This document shows, one piece after another, positions 33,901 through 41,597 of a DNA stretch of 64,000 nt. The notes beneath the pieces were generated by a model that saw nothing but the letters and a program-made list of their open reading frames with translations, ran no database searches and had not been told where the DNA came from. Every line of letters begins with the position of its first letter. The first letter of the stretch is position 1. Where the stretch lies: assembly GCA_902788805.1 (NCBI GenBank), contig CADALO010000001.1:186001-250000 (forward strand), read 5' to 3'. The position numbers and the translations under genes were made by a program. Source of the stretch: an uncultured Bacteroidota bacterium. Its GTDB lineage: Bacteria > Bacteroidota > Bacteroidia > Bacteroidales > P3.

Positions 33901-35351
33901 ATTCTATCACTGTCGGCAGTGACAACACTGCTCAGGGTTCTGCTGGCAATAGCGACACGGTGGATTACAACACCGCTGTCTGGATTTCGGCTACCGCCAA
34001 CTACGGCTACCACTTTACACAGTGGAACGATGGCAACACGCAGAACCCACGCCGTGTGGTGGTTCTGCAAGACACTGCCTTTACTGCCAGTTTTGCTCCC
34101 AACCAATACTCTGCTACTTGTAATGTGAACGACAACAGTAGAGGAACGGTGGCAACAACGGGCGGCACCTATAACTACCTTGCTTCGCTCACGTTCACGG
34201 CTATTCCCAACGCCGACTACCATTTCTTGCGGTGGAGCAATGGACGCACTGACAATCCTATCACCTTCACGCTTGTCAAAGATACTACGCTGACGGCTAT
34301 TCTCGTAGGACTTACAGCAAATGTGAACAATCCGACGATGGGCACAGTGTCGCACAACAAGCCGTCGAACCTCGTGGAGGTGGTGACTGCCACTCCGAAC
34401 TATGGTTATCATTTTGTGCAGTGGAACGATGGTAATACGGAGAATCCTCGTACTGTTATCTTGACAGGTGACACGATGTTGACGGCCCACTTCGCCGTGA
34501 ATAATTACTATGTTACGCTGGGTGTGAACGATGAGAGTCTCGGAAGTGTGGAAGGAGAAGACTGGTATCCATATCTGAGTACTGTCACCATCACGGCGAC
34601 AGCCGCTGAGCACAGCCATTTCCTGCAATGGAGCGACGGCAACACTACCAACCCTCGAATGCTGACTGTTACCAGCGACACCTCGCTCACGGCTTATTTT
34701 GATTTGGATCAGCAATTCCAGATTACTGTCAACGCCAACGATACCACACGTGGAAGCGTGGAAGGCGGCGGCACCTTCTTCCTTGGAGAGACTGCCACTA
34801 TATCAGCAACTGCCAATGAACATTACTATTTTGCTCAGTGGAGCGACGGAATAACCAGCAACCCGAGAGTGATTACGGTTACTGGAGATATGACCTATAC
34901 CGCTGTCTTCGAGCCTGTGATGTATACCCTGACGGTGGCCGCCAATGACTACTCGATGGGGCAAGTGACGGGTGGCGGCAGCTATGCCTACGGAACGGAG
35001 GTGACGATAGAAGCCCGCGCTTTCGGTGGCTACCATTTCAACGGCTGGGATGACGGAGTGCAAGAGGAGCAACGCACTGTGACAGTGACATCCGATGCCT
35101 CGTATTTGGCTATATTTGAACCGAATGTAGGAATAGAGATGGTTGGAAGTTTCCCGCAGGTGTATGTGTCAGGAAAGGAGATTGTTGTTTCTGGTGCCGC
35201 TGGTCATACGATAACTGTCTATGACGTTGTCGGTAGACGGATTGGCGCTATCGAACGCGCCGCCGACCGACAAACCTTTAAGGTTCCTGTTGCGGGAGTA
35301 TACATTGTCAGGATTGAAGGATATAAACCACAGAAATGTTTAGTGAGATGA
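30918..35351 (+). CDS. Giant T9SS surface protein: BspA-type LRR plus 14 InlB B-repeat-like domains
   Basis: 1477 residues with signal peptide. Residues ~110-400 hold BspA/LRR_5-type repeats (I-T-T-I-G-N-Y-A-F, L-G-R-K-A-F-A-D-C, I-G-D-S-A-F-C-G-C). From 442 to about 1404 there are 14 units of ~68 residues with the core Y-G-Y-H-F-x-Q-W-N/S-D-G-x-x-x-N-P-R and a T-A-x-F end, the divergent InlB/Listeria-Bacteroides B-repeat. The last ~70 residues are a type A T9SS sorting domain (I-T-V-Y-D-V-V-G-R-R, G-V-Y-I-V-R-I). Likely a surface adhesin. The first ~270 codons are AT-rich, the rest GC-rich, so the gene looks chimeric. Its stop overlaps the next start (ATGA). Confidence 0.88.
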   Translation: MKKILITLLFVISCFSANTQTAISIGPVHTYDFSDTCESGQVLYYIITSDSTVKITYPCNLIMGEMCWFDYGGYYTHQDLVNDPYRYYPPCGNVNTPGPGWTQTADSVCLRYSYVSSLSIEKPIGKLVLPSSVSINETEYIVTEVDDYTFYYCNLTRVVIATSITTIGNYAFAGNPLDTIWFNAINCKKMNSGTVFDGCNNISHIEIANNVQRFPDSAFTVFNHLLDTIPWSDSLRYVGTWNFSNRNDLSGDFTIPHRIDTIAEGAFSNCDNILSLNTNNVKYLGRKAFADCDRLVSVTLGDSTQTLGSGAFRGCFRLQNIDLGGVTTIGDSAFCGCVRLERPELSANLTSIGTRAFDNCNLLAGKLTFPATITNIGDYAYSGIGTITGIDMLGATPPTIYAHTFASVSNSTPVSVPCGAVMNYYTTNYWENFSTIVEAPPYKLTVSTNNETMGSASVSQQPTCNNHSAIIQATAETGFHFLQWNDGNGTNPRTIQMTQDSTFTAIFVPNNSYIVIEPNNPTMGSTTGTGTYGYNAPVTMTATAYSGYHFLKWNDGNTQNPRYMAAVRDTTFTAIFVSNVSTITVSNANPDWGNVGGSGVYYYQNLVSLTATPNYGYHFSQWNDGNTQNPRSITIIQDSSFTAFFALNTYNVVANSNSTTMGSVSGGGSYTYLHEMSLTATPAYGYHFVQWNDQNTDNPRTITVTRDSAFTAQFAANSYTITSEPNDPTMGSAYGSGTYNFNTSATLTAVAEYGYHFTQWSDGVTDNPRTITVQNSATYTAQFEINSYILTVQSSNPAIGTTSGGGSYNYLTPVNITAIPNAGYHFTQWSDGNTDNPRLVSVTQNATYTAQFAINSYAVGVYCNNTSMGSVSGSGTYNYNSTATLMATAYYGYHFVQWQDGNTENPRSVVVTDSAQFTAEFTYNSYLVTANSSNVTLGSVTGGGSYNYLSQVALTAVPVPHYHFTMWNDSIEDNPRTITVTRDTILTAHFAIDRHSITVGSDNTAQGSAGNSDTVDYNTAVWISATANYGYHFTQWNDGNTQNPRRVVVLQDTAFTASFAPNQYSATCNVNDNSRGTVATTGGTYNYLASLTFTAIPNADYHFLRWSNGRTDNPITFTLVKDTTLTAILVGLTANVNNPTMGTVSHNKPSNLVEVVTATPNYGYHFVQWNDGNTENPRTVILTGDTMLTAHFAVNNYYVTLGVNDESLGSVEGEDWYPYLSTVTITATAAEHSHFLQWSDGNTTNPRMLTVTSDTSLTAYFDLDQQFQITVNANDTTRGSVEGGGTFFLGETATISATANEHYYFAQWSDGITSNPRVITVTGDMTYTAVFEPVMYTLTVAANDYSMGQVTGGGSYAYGTEVTIEARAFGGYHFNGWDDGVQEEQRTVTVTSDASYLAIFEPNVGIEMVGSFPQVYVSGKEIVVSGAAGHTITVYDVVGRRIGAIERAADRQTFKVPVAGVYIVRIEGYKPQKCLVR

Positions 35352-36814
35352 AGCGGTTAATAATAATTGTACTGACGGCTTTTGTGTCTACGGCAGCAGC
35401 ACAGACACCACAAGAAGAGTACGATGCCTGGAAGAAGCAGGCACGGGAAAGCTACAGCCGTTACCGTAAGCAGACAATTGACGACTATCAAGCTTTCCGC
35501 AAGAAGGCGAACGAGGAATACGCTGAGTTTGTAAAGACGGCGTGGGCTGCCATAGGCAGGAAGCCGGCTGTGGAACCGCCAGAGGAACCCAAACCACCGC
35601 AACAGCCAGTGGCTCCAGACGAGAGACCCGAGCCTCAACCGATACCACACGAAGATGTGGCACCGATGCCTGCACCACAACCTGTGCCGGAAGTTCCGAT
35701 ACCAGTGGCTCCGCCTACTGACAACACAGTGAGTGTTGATTACTATGGGACAGAGATTACTATCCATACCAACAAAGACATTGACATATCAATAGAAGAA
35801 CTAAGTGGAGAGGTGTTGAGTGCAGCGTGGACCGCTTTGTCGGATGGCAGATGTGATGCAATGTTGGCCGACTGCTTATCGGCTAAGAAAACATTAGGCA
35901 TTGGCGACTGGGGTTACATAACACTGTTGGAGAAGGTGGCAAAGTGTGTCACCAAAGGGAATAGTAGTAATGAGGCTGTGTTTTTGCAACAATGGCTGCT
36001 GACACAGTCGGGATACAAGTCGAGACTGGCAATGACGAGAAGAAGTGTGCTGCAGATTTATATGCCGTTTGACGTACTGGTATTCAATATGCCGTATATT
36101 GAGATTGACGAAGAACCTTATTTCATTATCTCAAAGAACAGCAGAGAGGACGACGAGATAAAGGTGCTGACTGCCGGATTCCCAGAGGAACACTTAACGA
36201 GTCTTAGAGTCGCCGGAAGTCCGAAGCTGACATATAAAGCCTGCAGACGAAAGACATTGCGTTCCAAGAAATATCCGTCGGTAACCCTTCAAACCGAGGT
36301 TAACAGCAATCTTATAGCTTACTATAACGACTATCCAAAGGTTTCGGGTTCGTGGGATCTGTATGCCAATGCATCGTTGAGCGGTGAGGTAAAAAGGTCG
36401 ATGTATCCTAAACTGCGTAAAATGTTGGAAGGCAAGAATGAAAGGCAAAAGGCTGATATTCTGCTCAACTGGGTGCAAACGGCATTTGAGTATAAGACCG
36501 ACGAAGATCAGTTTGGCAGTGAGAGGTCGCTTTTCGCTGACGAAAGCCTCTATTATCCCTATTGCGACTGTGAAGACAGGAGCATCCTGTACAGCATTCT
36601 TATACGTGACCTTGTGGGCTTGGATGTGGTGCTGCTACATTTCCCTGGACATCTGGCAACGGCGGTGAGGTTTAAGACAAATGTTGACGGCGACTACCTT
36701 GAATTGGAAGATGGTCGTTATATAGTTTGTGACCCAACATACATCAATGCTTCTGTGGGTATGGCTATGCCTGACTGCAAAAAGCAGGAGGTAAGGGTGT
36801 TCTCCTTGCAATGA
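35348..36814 (+). CDS. Secreted transglutaminase-fold protein 2
   Basis: 488 residues from the ATG at 35348 (MKRLIIIVLTAFVSTAAAQ signal peptide), coupled by ATGA to the B-repeat gene. A charged coiled-coil-like region (about 22-65, regular Tyr: E-E-Y-D-A-W-K-K-Q) and a Pro-rich linker (PPEEPKPPQQPVAPDE) precede the core. Catalytic-type motifs C-D-C-E-D-R (C408), F-P-G-H-L-A-T-A-V (H435) and Y-I-V-C-D-P-T (D462) match those of the paralogue at 23263, and the G-D-W-G and Y-I-E-I-D segments are shared as well. Coupling to a surface protein suggests it may process or cross-link it (inference). Confidence 0.78.
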   Translation: MKRLIIIVLTAFVSTAAAQTPQEEYDAWKKQARESYSRYRKQTIDDYQAFRKKANEEYAEFVKTAWAAIGRKPAVEPPEEPKPPQQPVAPDERPEPQPIPHEDVAPMPAPQPVPEVPIPVAPPTDNTVSVDYYGTEITIHTNKDIDISIEELSGEVLSAAWTALSDGRCDAMLADCLSAKKTLGIGDWGYITLLEKVAKCVTKGNSSNEAVFLQQWLLTQSGYKSRLAMTRRSVLQIYMPFDVLVFNMPYIEIDEEPYFIISKNSREDDEIKVLTAGFPEEHLTSLRVAGSPKLTYKACRRKTLRSKKYPSVTLQTEVNSNLIAYYNDYPKVSGSWDLYANASLSGEVKRSMYPKLRKMLEGKNERQKADILLNWVQTAFEYKTDEDQFGSERSLFADESLYYPYCDCEDRSILYSILIRDLVGLDVVLLHFPGHLATAVRFKTNVDGDYLELEDGRYIVCDPTYINASVGMAMPDCKKQEVRVFSLQ

Positions 36815-36850
36815 GGAGGGTTGTCTATAAGAAAAGCACGCTGTTAAAAA

Positions 36851-37597
36851 TCACTGCTCCATCATTCCGGCTTGCTTGACAAAGTCGAGGAGGGCCTGTG
36901 ATATGGCGACGTTGTCTTTTTTGGGGTAGCGGATTTTGGTGAAGATTTCGGCTAGGTTGCGGGTGCCGTTCTGACGCACCATTTCCTGGTTGAAGGGGAA
37001 CTCCTCGCGGATGCGGTGTATGCGCTCGATGTCGTCGTCGCTGTAGTCGTGGTATTTCTCGTCGTGCACAACACCTTCCAAAGGCAGGCGCTCGCTCTGA
37101 GCCGGCTGCTCGTCGGGATAGCCCATACAAAGGGTTACGATTGGCACTACGCCCTTAGGCAGCTCCATCAGTTCGGCAATGGCCTTGGTGTTGTACATCA
37201 CGGTGCCAAGATAGCAGAATCCAAGGCCTTCGGCTTCGGCGGCAACACAGATGTTCTGCGCTGCAAGCGAGGCGTCGACGGTGCCGGACATCAGCCAGAG
37301 GAAGTTGTCGTAGGGCTCGTCGCAGCCGCGCAGACGGCACCAGTGGTGGTAGCGGTTCACATCGACGCATATTGTGAGGAACGCGGGCGCGGTGCTGCCT
37401 TGTCCGAAATGCAGCTTGGACAAGGCGGCGACATTGTCGGGCTGCTGTGTGACGATGATGCTGTATATCTGCATATTGCCGGTGTTCGAGGCGCGCATTC
37501 CGCACTCAAGGATGCGGTTCATCTTGTCTTGCTCGATGGCACGGCTTTGGAATTTGCGTATGCTGCGGTGGCTGTTGAGAAGGTCTATGGTATTCAT
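36851..37597 (-). CDS. Nitroreductase-family NAD(P)H flavin oxidoreductase
   Basis: 248 residues, FMN-dependent. It opens with R-S-I-R-K-F-Q near 11-17, the FMN-phosphate arginines, then M-R-A-S-N-T-G-N-M-Q near 33-42, and a G-L-G-F-C-Y-L-G-T near 125. The P-Y-D-N-F-L-W and H-D-E-K-Y-H-D-Y C-terminal parts fit the NfsA-like subgroup. Such enzymes reduce nitro compounds, quinones or flavins; the natural substrate is unknown. It runs toward the B-repeat operon's end, 36 bp away, with no clear terminator between. Confidence 0.88.
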   Translation of the reverse strand: MNTIDLLNSHRSIRKFQSRAIEQDKMNRILECGMRASNTGNMQIYSIIVTQQPDNVAALSKLHFGQGSTAPAFLTICVDVNRYHHWCRLRGCDEPYDNFLWLMSGTVDASLAAQNICVAAEAEGLGFCYLGTVMYNTKAIAELMELPKGVVPIVTLCMGYPDEQPAQSERLPLEGVVHDEKYHDYSDDDIERIHRIREEFPFNQEMVRQNGTRNLAEIFTKIRYPKKDNVAISQALLDFVKQAGMMEQ

Positions 37598-37655
37598 TGT
37601 GTATGTTTTTCTTGCATATTAAACGTCAGCGGGGCTTTTTTATTTTGTGAAGCGC

Positions 37656-37683
37656 AAAAAAAGAATGCCGCCATAAGGCGGCA
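37656..37683 (-). terminator. Intrinsic terminator after the BtuG-like gene
   Basis: Read on the minus strand, TGCCGCC/GGCGGCA with a TTAT loop, followed by TTC and a run of seven T. Confidence 0.75.
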
Positions 37684-37716
37684 CTCGGGATATATACAGA
37701 TAATGAGTGAATCCGA

Positions 37717-38811
37717 TTATTTGGTGGTGGCGATTCGTGTCGATTTGCCTGTGGCGGTGTTCATAATCTCCAGGCTGTTGCTGAATGTCACGGTTATGAA
37801 GGCTTTGCCGTCGGCAAGGAGTATGTCCTGTGCCACATCGCCCAGGCCACGACCATTGTTGTCGGCAAAGTAGTTGACTGTCGCTGTGTTGTTGCTCACA
37901 TCTACGCGGCTGATGCCGGCGTTGTTCGAACCCCAGCCTCCCTCGTTGAGGACTAGCAAGTTGGATGCATCCAGAGCCACAGCCTTCTTGGGCAGAAGTC
38001 CCATCTGCACAGGGCCCATACGCGGGCTGCCGTCGTTGGCAAACACATAGCAGTCGCCTGCCGATATGTAGTTGCCGTCGGAGAGCGCGATGATGTCGCC
38101 ATTATAGGGGTTGACGCTGATGCCATAGATGCCGTCGGAGGTACTGAAACCGTCGAGTATCTCGCTCACTTGGTGGGTGGCGCCGCTTACCTTGTAGAAT
38201 GTCGCTCCATAGGTATAAGAGCTTTCGTAGCCGTAGATGTCGCCGTTGTACACTTCAAAGTCATTCATCGCAACATTCAGGTCTACAATCTCTTTACTGT
38301 CTGTGTTCAGGATATAGGTGCTGCCCTCGCTGACCACGGTCGAGCCGTTGTAGACATTCCACGTGTTGAAGACTATGTGGCTGTTGTCCAGTTTCCTGAC
38401 GATGTTGGGGTTGCGCCCGATTGTTATGCTGTCCACCAGCTTGAAGGTGGCTATATCGACGACATACAGCTTGTTGTCGTAGCTGTAGTTGCCGCTCTCG
38501 TCCGAGATGTTGCTGCTGGCAATGTAGAGCTTGCCACCAACGGCGGCTATGCCTTCGGGATGGAACTTGCCAAGCTTGCAAATGCCTGTAAAGGTGTTCT
38601 GCGCCTTGTCGAATCGCACCACGGCCATAGGATAGTAGCAGGTTATATAGATATTGTCATCGTCTGCGGCCATATAGCGTGGATTCTCGAAATCGATTTC
38701 TACGGTATCGCTCGGCTGTGGCTTCTCTTCTTCAGGCTTGCAAGAGGCGAAAAGAATGGCTGTTGTTGCCAGCGAGAGGGCTAAAAGGGTTGAGAAAAAT
38801 GCTTTTTTCAT
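37717..38811 (-). CDS. Beta-propeller surface lipoprotein, BtuG-like
   Basis: 364 residues. Lipobox I-L-F-A-S-C near 19-24, then an acidic stretch and a YncE-like beta-propeller: repeated blades such as D-N-I-Y-I-T-C-Y, G-G-K-L-Y-I-A-S-S, N-K-L-Y-V-V-D and A-L-D-A-S-N-L-L-V-L-N-E-G. Propeller lipoproteins next to BtuB receptors (BtuG in Bacteroides) capture cobalamin at the surface with very high affinity. Here the gene follows the BtuB-like receptor in the same direction under one cobalamin riboswitch, which supports that role. The gap to the receptor is filled by a G-rich minisatellite. Confidence 0.75.
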   Translation of the reverse strand: MKKAFFSTLLALSLATTAILFASCKPEEEKPQPSDTVEIDFENPRYMAADDDNIYITCYYPMAVVRFDKAQNTFTGICKLGKFHPEGIAAVGGKLYIASSNISDESGNYSYDNKLYVVDIATFKLVDSITIGRNPNIVRKLDNSHIVFNTWNVYNGSTVVSEGSTYILNTDSKEIVDLNVAMNDFEVYNGDIYGYESSYTYGATFYKVSGATHQVSEILDGFSTSDGIYGISVNPYNGDIIALSDGNYISAGDCYVFANDGSPRMGPVQMGLLPKKAVALDASNLLVLNEGGWGSNNAGISRVDVSNNTATVNYFADNNGRGLGDVAQDILLADGKAFITVTFSNSLEIMNTATGKSTRIATTK

Positions 38812-38812
38812 T

Positions 38813-38948
38813 GTTTAAGGGTTTAAGGGTTTGAGGGTTTGAAGGTTTGAAGGGTTTGAGGGTTTGAGGGTTTGAGGGTTTGAAGGGTTGGAGGGTTTGA
38901 GGGTTGGAGGGTTTGAGGGTTTGAAGGTTTGAAGGTTGGAGGGTTTTG
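38813..38948. repeat. Telomere-like minisatellite between receptor and propeller genes
   Basis: About 136 bp of 8-10-bp units (plus strand GGGTTTGA, GGGTTTAA, GGTTGGA). On the transcribed minus strand this is a C-rich, A-rich leader ending 1 bp before the BtuG-like start codon. Confidence 0.9.
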
Positions 38949-38952
38949 GTAG

Positions 38953-41010
38953 TTAAAAGGAATATATTGCTTTGATTCTGAAGTTGCGGCCCATCATTGG
39001 GTAGGAGCGGACGACTTCGTATTGCACGTCGAAGAGGTTGAGCACCTGGGCTTGCAGGCGAAGGTCTCCTATCGGCAACTCGAATGTGCGGTCCAGCGTT
39101 ATGCCTTGATCGGCGTATGCCGGCAAGTGGGTCTCTTCGTTGTTCTGTTGCTGGCTGTAGCGCTCGCCGACAAGCATACAGTTGTAACCTATATTGACCC
39201 ACTTGTTCTGCAGGTAGAGCGTGGCCCCGCCGCTGTGACGCGGGGTGTAGGGTATCTGATGGTCGTAGGTCTTGGGGTTGTCGGGGTCGGTGCGGTCCAC
39301 GGCTTTCTGCAGGCTGTAGGTCAGAGTGACGCTGAGCGATGCCTGCTGCCACTGCCAATCGAGCGAGCCTTTCACATCGAGCCCCATCACGTCGACCAGC
39401 CCCAGATTCATTGTCGACCAGATAAACATATTCTGCCGTGGCACGGCTATAATCTTGTCCTTCACCTCGTTGTGGTACCCGTCGACGGTCAGCGACCAGA
39501 TGCGGCGCGACAGCGAGTCGTGGCTGAAGCGTGTGGTGAGCGGTAGTGTGAGGCCTATGTTGTGCTGGCTGGCGCGTTCGGGCTGCAGCGAGTCGAGGGG
39601 CATCACGAAATAGTACATCTCATTGAAATTGGGCACTCGGTAGTTCTCCTTGAAGAAATAGCGCAGTCGCAGGTTGCTGCGGTTCAAAGGCTTGACGGTG
39701 ATGCCTGCGTAGGGCGACAGGCGGCGGTAGTGTATGTCCGTTGGGTTGTCGCAGGCGCGTTCGGTGATGAGCGTTGCCAACAGGTTGGCCCTGACGCTGA
39801 TGCGTGGCCTTTTGTACTGCACGGCCAGTGTGCTGAGCGACGAAAGGCGGTCCACCTGGCTGTTCTTGGCCAGGTTGCTGTGCAGCTTGGCCAGCGCTCC
39901 GTCGGTGGCAAGGCTTGCTGTGAGGTGCGGCAGCAGCCTCCACAGCAGCGTCCCCGACAGGTAGCCCTCATTCTGACTGTATTCGTTATACTGGTAGCGC
40001 GAGGCGGTAAGGGCTTTGAAGTTCTCGTAGAAATCGTTGGTATACTGGTATTTGCCTATTAGCTGCCAGCGCAGTTTGCCGTGCGATGCCAGATACTTCA
40101 CCTGCGAGAAAAAGAGCTTCTCTTTGGTGTCTTCAGAGCCCGATTTGACATAATACTGCACAGGCCCGGGCAGTTCGTGGTAGCCCTGCACATAGTGGAC
40201 TTTGGCTGTCAGCGAGTGGTTGCTTGACGGATGCCAGAAGAGGTTGAGGTCGCCAGTGGCCAGCCACATCGCCGAGTGCTCGCGCCGCTCCACCGACGAG
40301 CTGTCGTCGTGCGAAGGGGTGTAGTAGAGCGTGAAGGGATAGTTGCCATTGCTTTGCAACCAGCTGCCGAACAGCGACATAGAGAGCCGCTTTGCCAATT
40401 TGTGCTCTACCAGCATTGACGGTGACAGAAGTCCGAAACTGCCGCCTTCCATACCTAAACGCAGGTGGGTCCGCTCGCCAGGCATAAACTGTCCCTCGCG
40501 TGTTTCCATATTAACGACATTGCCAGCGGCTGTGGCGCGGGCCGACAGCAGCATCTCGTCCTGCTGGCCGTTGCTGAGGCTGACGAAAGCGCTGTTGCCC
40601 AGCGTGTAGCGCCCGAAATCGACCTGCCCGTTCTGGCAGTCGTTCACGGCCACGCCGTCGATGGTCAACGTGCTGAACTGGCTTCCCAACCCGCGTGCCG
40701 AGACGGTCTTCATTCCGCCTATGCCGCCATAGTCGCGCAGCGTCACGCCGGCCATCTGCTTCAGGGCGTCGCTGAGCAGCAGGGCGCCCGTGCGCTCCAT
40801 CTTCTTGTCGTCGACCACCTGCACAGGTGCCTGCGAGAGGGTGGGCGAGGGCTTTTTGTCGCGTGTAATGGTCACTGAATTAAGCTCCTGGCGCTGGCTG
40901 ACGCGGTGTGCAGAGGTGTCCTGCGCCTGTAGTGGCACAGCACATATAGCCCACACAATGCAGGCTGCGAAAAAGCACAATATGTCTCGTGTCAGTGTTT
41001 GTCTGTTCAT
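38953..41010 (-). CDS. btuB: TonB-dependent outer-membrane receptor, BtuB-like (cobalamin)
   Basis: 685 residues from the ATG read at 41010; the upstream open frame is riboswitch sequence. Signal peptide ends V-P-L-Q-A-Q. The TonB-box-like E-L-N-S-V-T-I-T precedes the plug domain (L-S-D-A-L-K-Q-M-A-G-V, V-S-A-R-G-L-G-S-Q-F, T-I-D-G-V-A-V-N-D). A 22-strand barrel follows, ending in A-I-Y-S-F with a terminal Phe. There is no SusC-type carboxypeptidase-regulatory domain, which fits vitamin or metal receptors. The cobalamin riboswitch in its leader is the main evidence for B12 as ligand. It is probably co-transcribed with the BtuG-like lipoprotein. Confidence 0.86.
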   Translation of the reverse strand: MNRQTLTRDILCFFAACIVWAICAVPLQAQDTSAHRVSQRQELNSVTITRDKKPSPTLSQAPVQVVDDKKMERTGALLLSDALKQMAGVTLRDYGGIGGMKTVSARGLGSQFSTLTIDGVAVNDCQNGQVDFGRYTLGNSAFVSLSNGQQDEMLLSARATAAGNVVNMETREGQFMPGERTHLRLGMEGGSFGLLSPSMLVEHKLAKRLSMSLFGSWLQSNGNYPFTLYYTPSHDDSSSVERREHSAMWLATGDLNLFWHPSSNHSLTAKVHYVQGYHELPGPVQYYVKSGSEDTKEKLFFSQVKYLASHGKLRWQLIGKYQYTNDFYENFKALTASRYQYNEYSQNEGYLSGTLLWRLLPHLTASLATDGALAKLHSNLAKNSQVDRLSSLSTLAVQYKRPRISVRANLLATLITERACDNPTDIHYRRLSPYAGITVKPLNRSNLRLRYFFKENYRVPNFNEMYYFVMPLDSLQPERASQHNIGLTLPLTTRFSHDSLSRRIWSLTVDGYHNEVKDKIIAVPRQNMFIWSTMNLGLVDVMGLDVKGSLDWQWQQASLSVTLTYSLQKAVDRTDPDNPKTYDHQIPYTPRHSGGATLYLQNKWVNIGYNCMLVGERYSQQQNNEETHLPAYADQGITLDRTFELPIGDLRLQAQVLNLFDVQYEVVRSYPMMGRNFRIKAIYSF

Positions 41011-41039
41011 AATTAACGCCCTTTCCTCGAGAGCTTTAA

Positions 41040-41205
41040 TCCGTTCTTGGCCTGGCAGGTCTTCTGACTTCGTTCCGGCGGCCCAAACCTTCCCGTCGGC
41101 CTGTGGCGGCAGACAGTGGTGTGCGGGGGACTGCCTTGTTGCGGAACTTACAGCAGCGGGACTGTCAATGATTTCCACATTGTTCCCTTTTGACGCCTAA
41201 CGGGT
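41040..41205 (-). promoter_or_regulatory. Cobalamin riboswitch
   Basis: On the minus strand the order of conserved elements is AAAAGGGAAC, GTGGAAATC, ACAGTCCCGCTGCTGTAA, then variable arms, then the B12 box AGTCAGAAGACCTGCC (near 41050-41068 on the plus strand). It ends about 30 nt before the btuB start, so control of translation or transcription by adenosyl/methyl-cobalamin is expected. Confidence 0.93.
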
Positions 41206-41264
41206 TGATAACAATGTTGTTGCAGTGCTTCAACGCCATCGTTTGCGGCGACCAAACCGGATGC

Positions 41265-41294
41265 AAAGATACAACGCTTTTCCAAACTGGCAAA
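41265..41294 (-). promoter_or_regulatory. Promoter of the cobalamin-riboswitch transcript
   Basis: On the minus strand TTTG (41291-41294), 18 bp, TATCTTTG (41265-41272). Confidence 0.65.
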
Positions 41295-41374
41295 AAAATA
41301 TTTTCGCGGCAGCGGAAAAGTCCATTTTGGGGCTGTAAAAAGCATATCTCATTATCAGTGTTTTACGAGAACAT

Positions 41375-41481
41375 CTCCGTTCGTTGTCCAGTCGTTGTCC
41401 GCTCGTTGTCCAGTTGTTGTCCAGTCATTGACTGGACAACAACTGGACAACAACTGGACAACGACTGGACAACGAACGGAG
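41375..41481. repeat. 107-bp palindromic element B made of 11-bp units
   Basis: Two 53-bp arms around one base (41428). GTTGTCC cores at 41383, 41394, 41405, 41416 and inverted GGACAAC cores at 41434, 41445, 41456, 41467, all 11 bp apart. Only three of 53 positions fail to pair. Outer ends CTCCGT/ACGGAG resemble those of elements A and C. It lies in the divergent gap between btuB and the metallopeptidase gene. Confidence 0.93.
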
Positions 41482-41597
41482 TTGGTGGGGAGAAAAAACG
41501 GTCATTTTATATAGTTTTAACATTTAAAAGTGCAATCTGGATATAATAAAACAGAAAATGATTCGTTTTAGGGGCTGTTTTAAATATTTAAACGAGT

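Larger units (their letters stand above)
41011..41597. other. 587-bp divergent control region
   Basis: Holds the cobalamin riboswitch and its promoter on the minus strand, palindrome B, and the leader of the metallopeptidase gene on the plus strand. No coding frame. Confidence 0.75.

Noticed and set aside
32835..34715. Open frame of 626 codons antisense to the B-repeat gene
   Set aside because: It is the mirror of a repetitive, GC-rich coding frame; composition has no protein-like pattern, no signal peptide or domain, and the plus-strand frame has clear repeats.
38732..39358. Open frame with N-P-Q-T-L-K-P repeats on the minus strand
   Set aside because: The peptide repeats are the translation of the GGGTTTGA minisatellite and the rest overlaps btuB in another frame.
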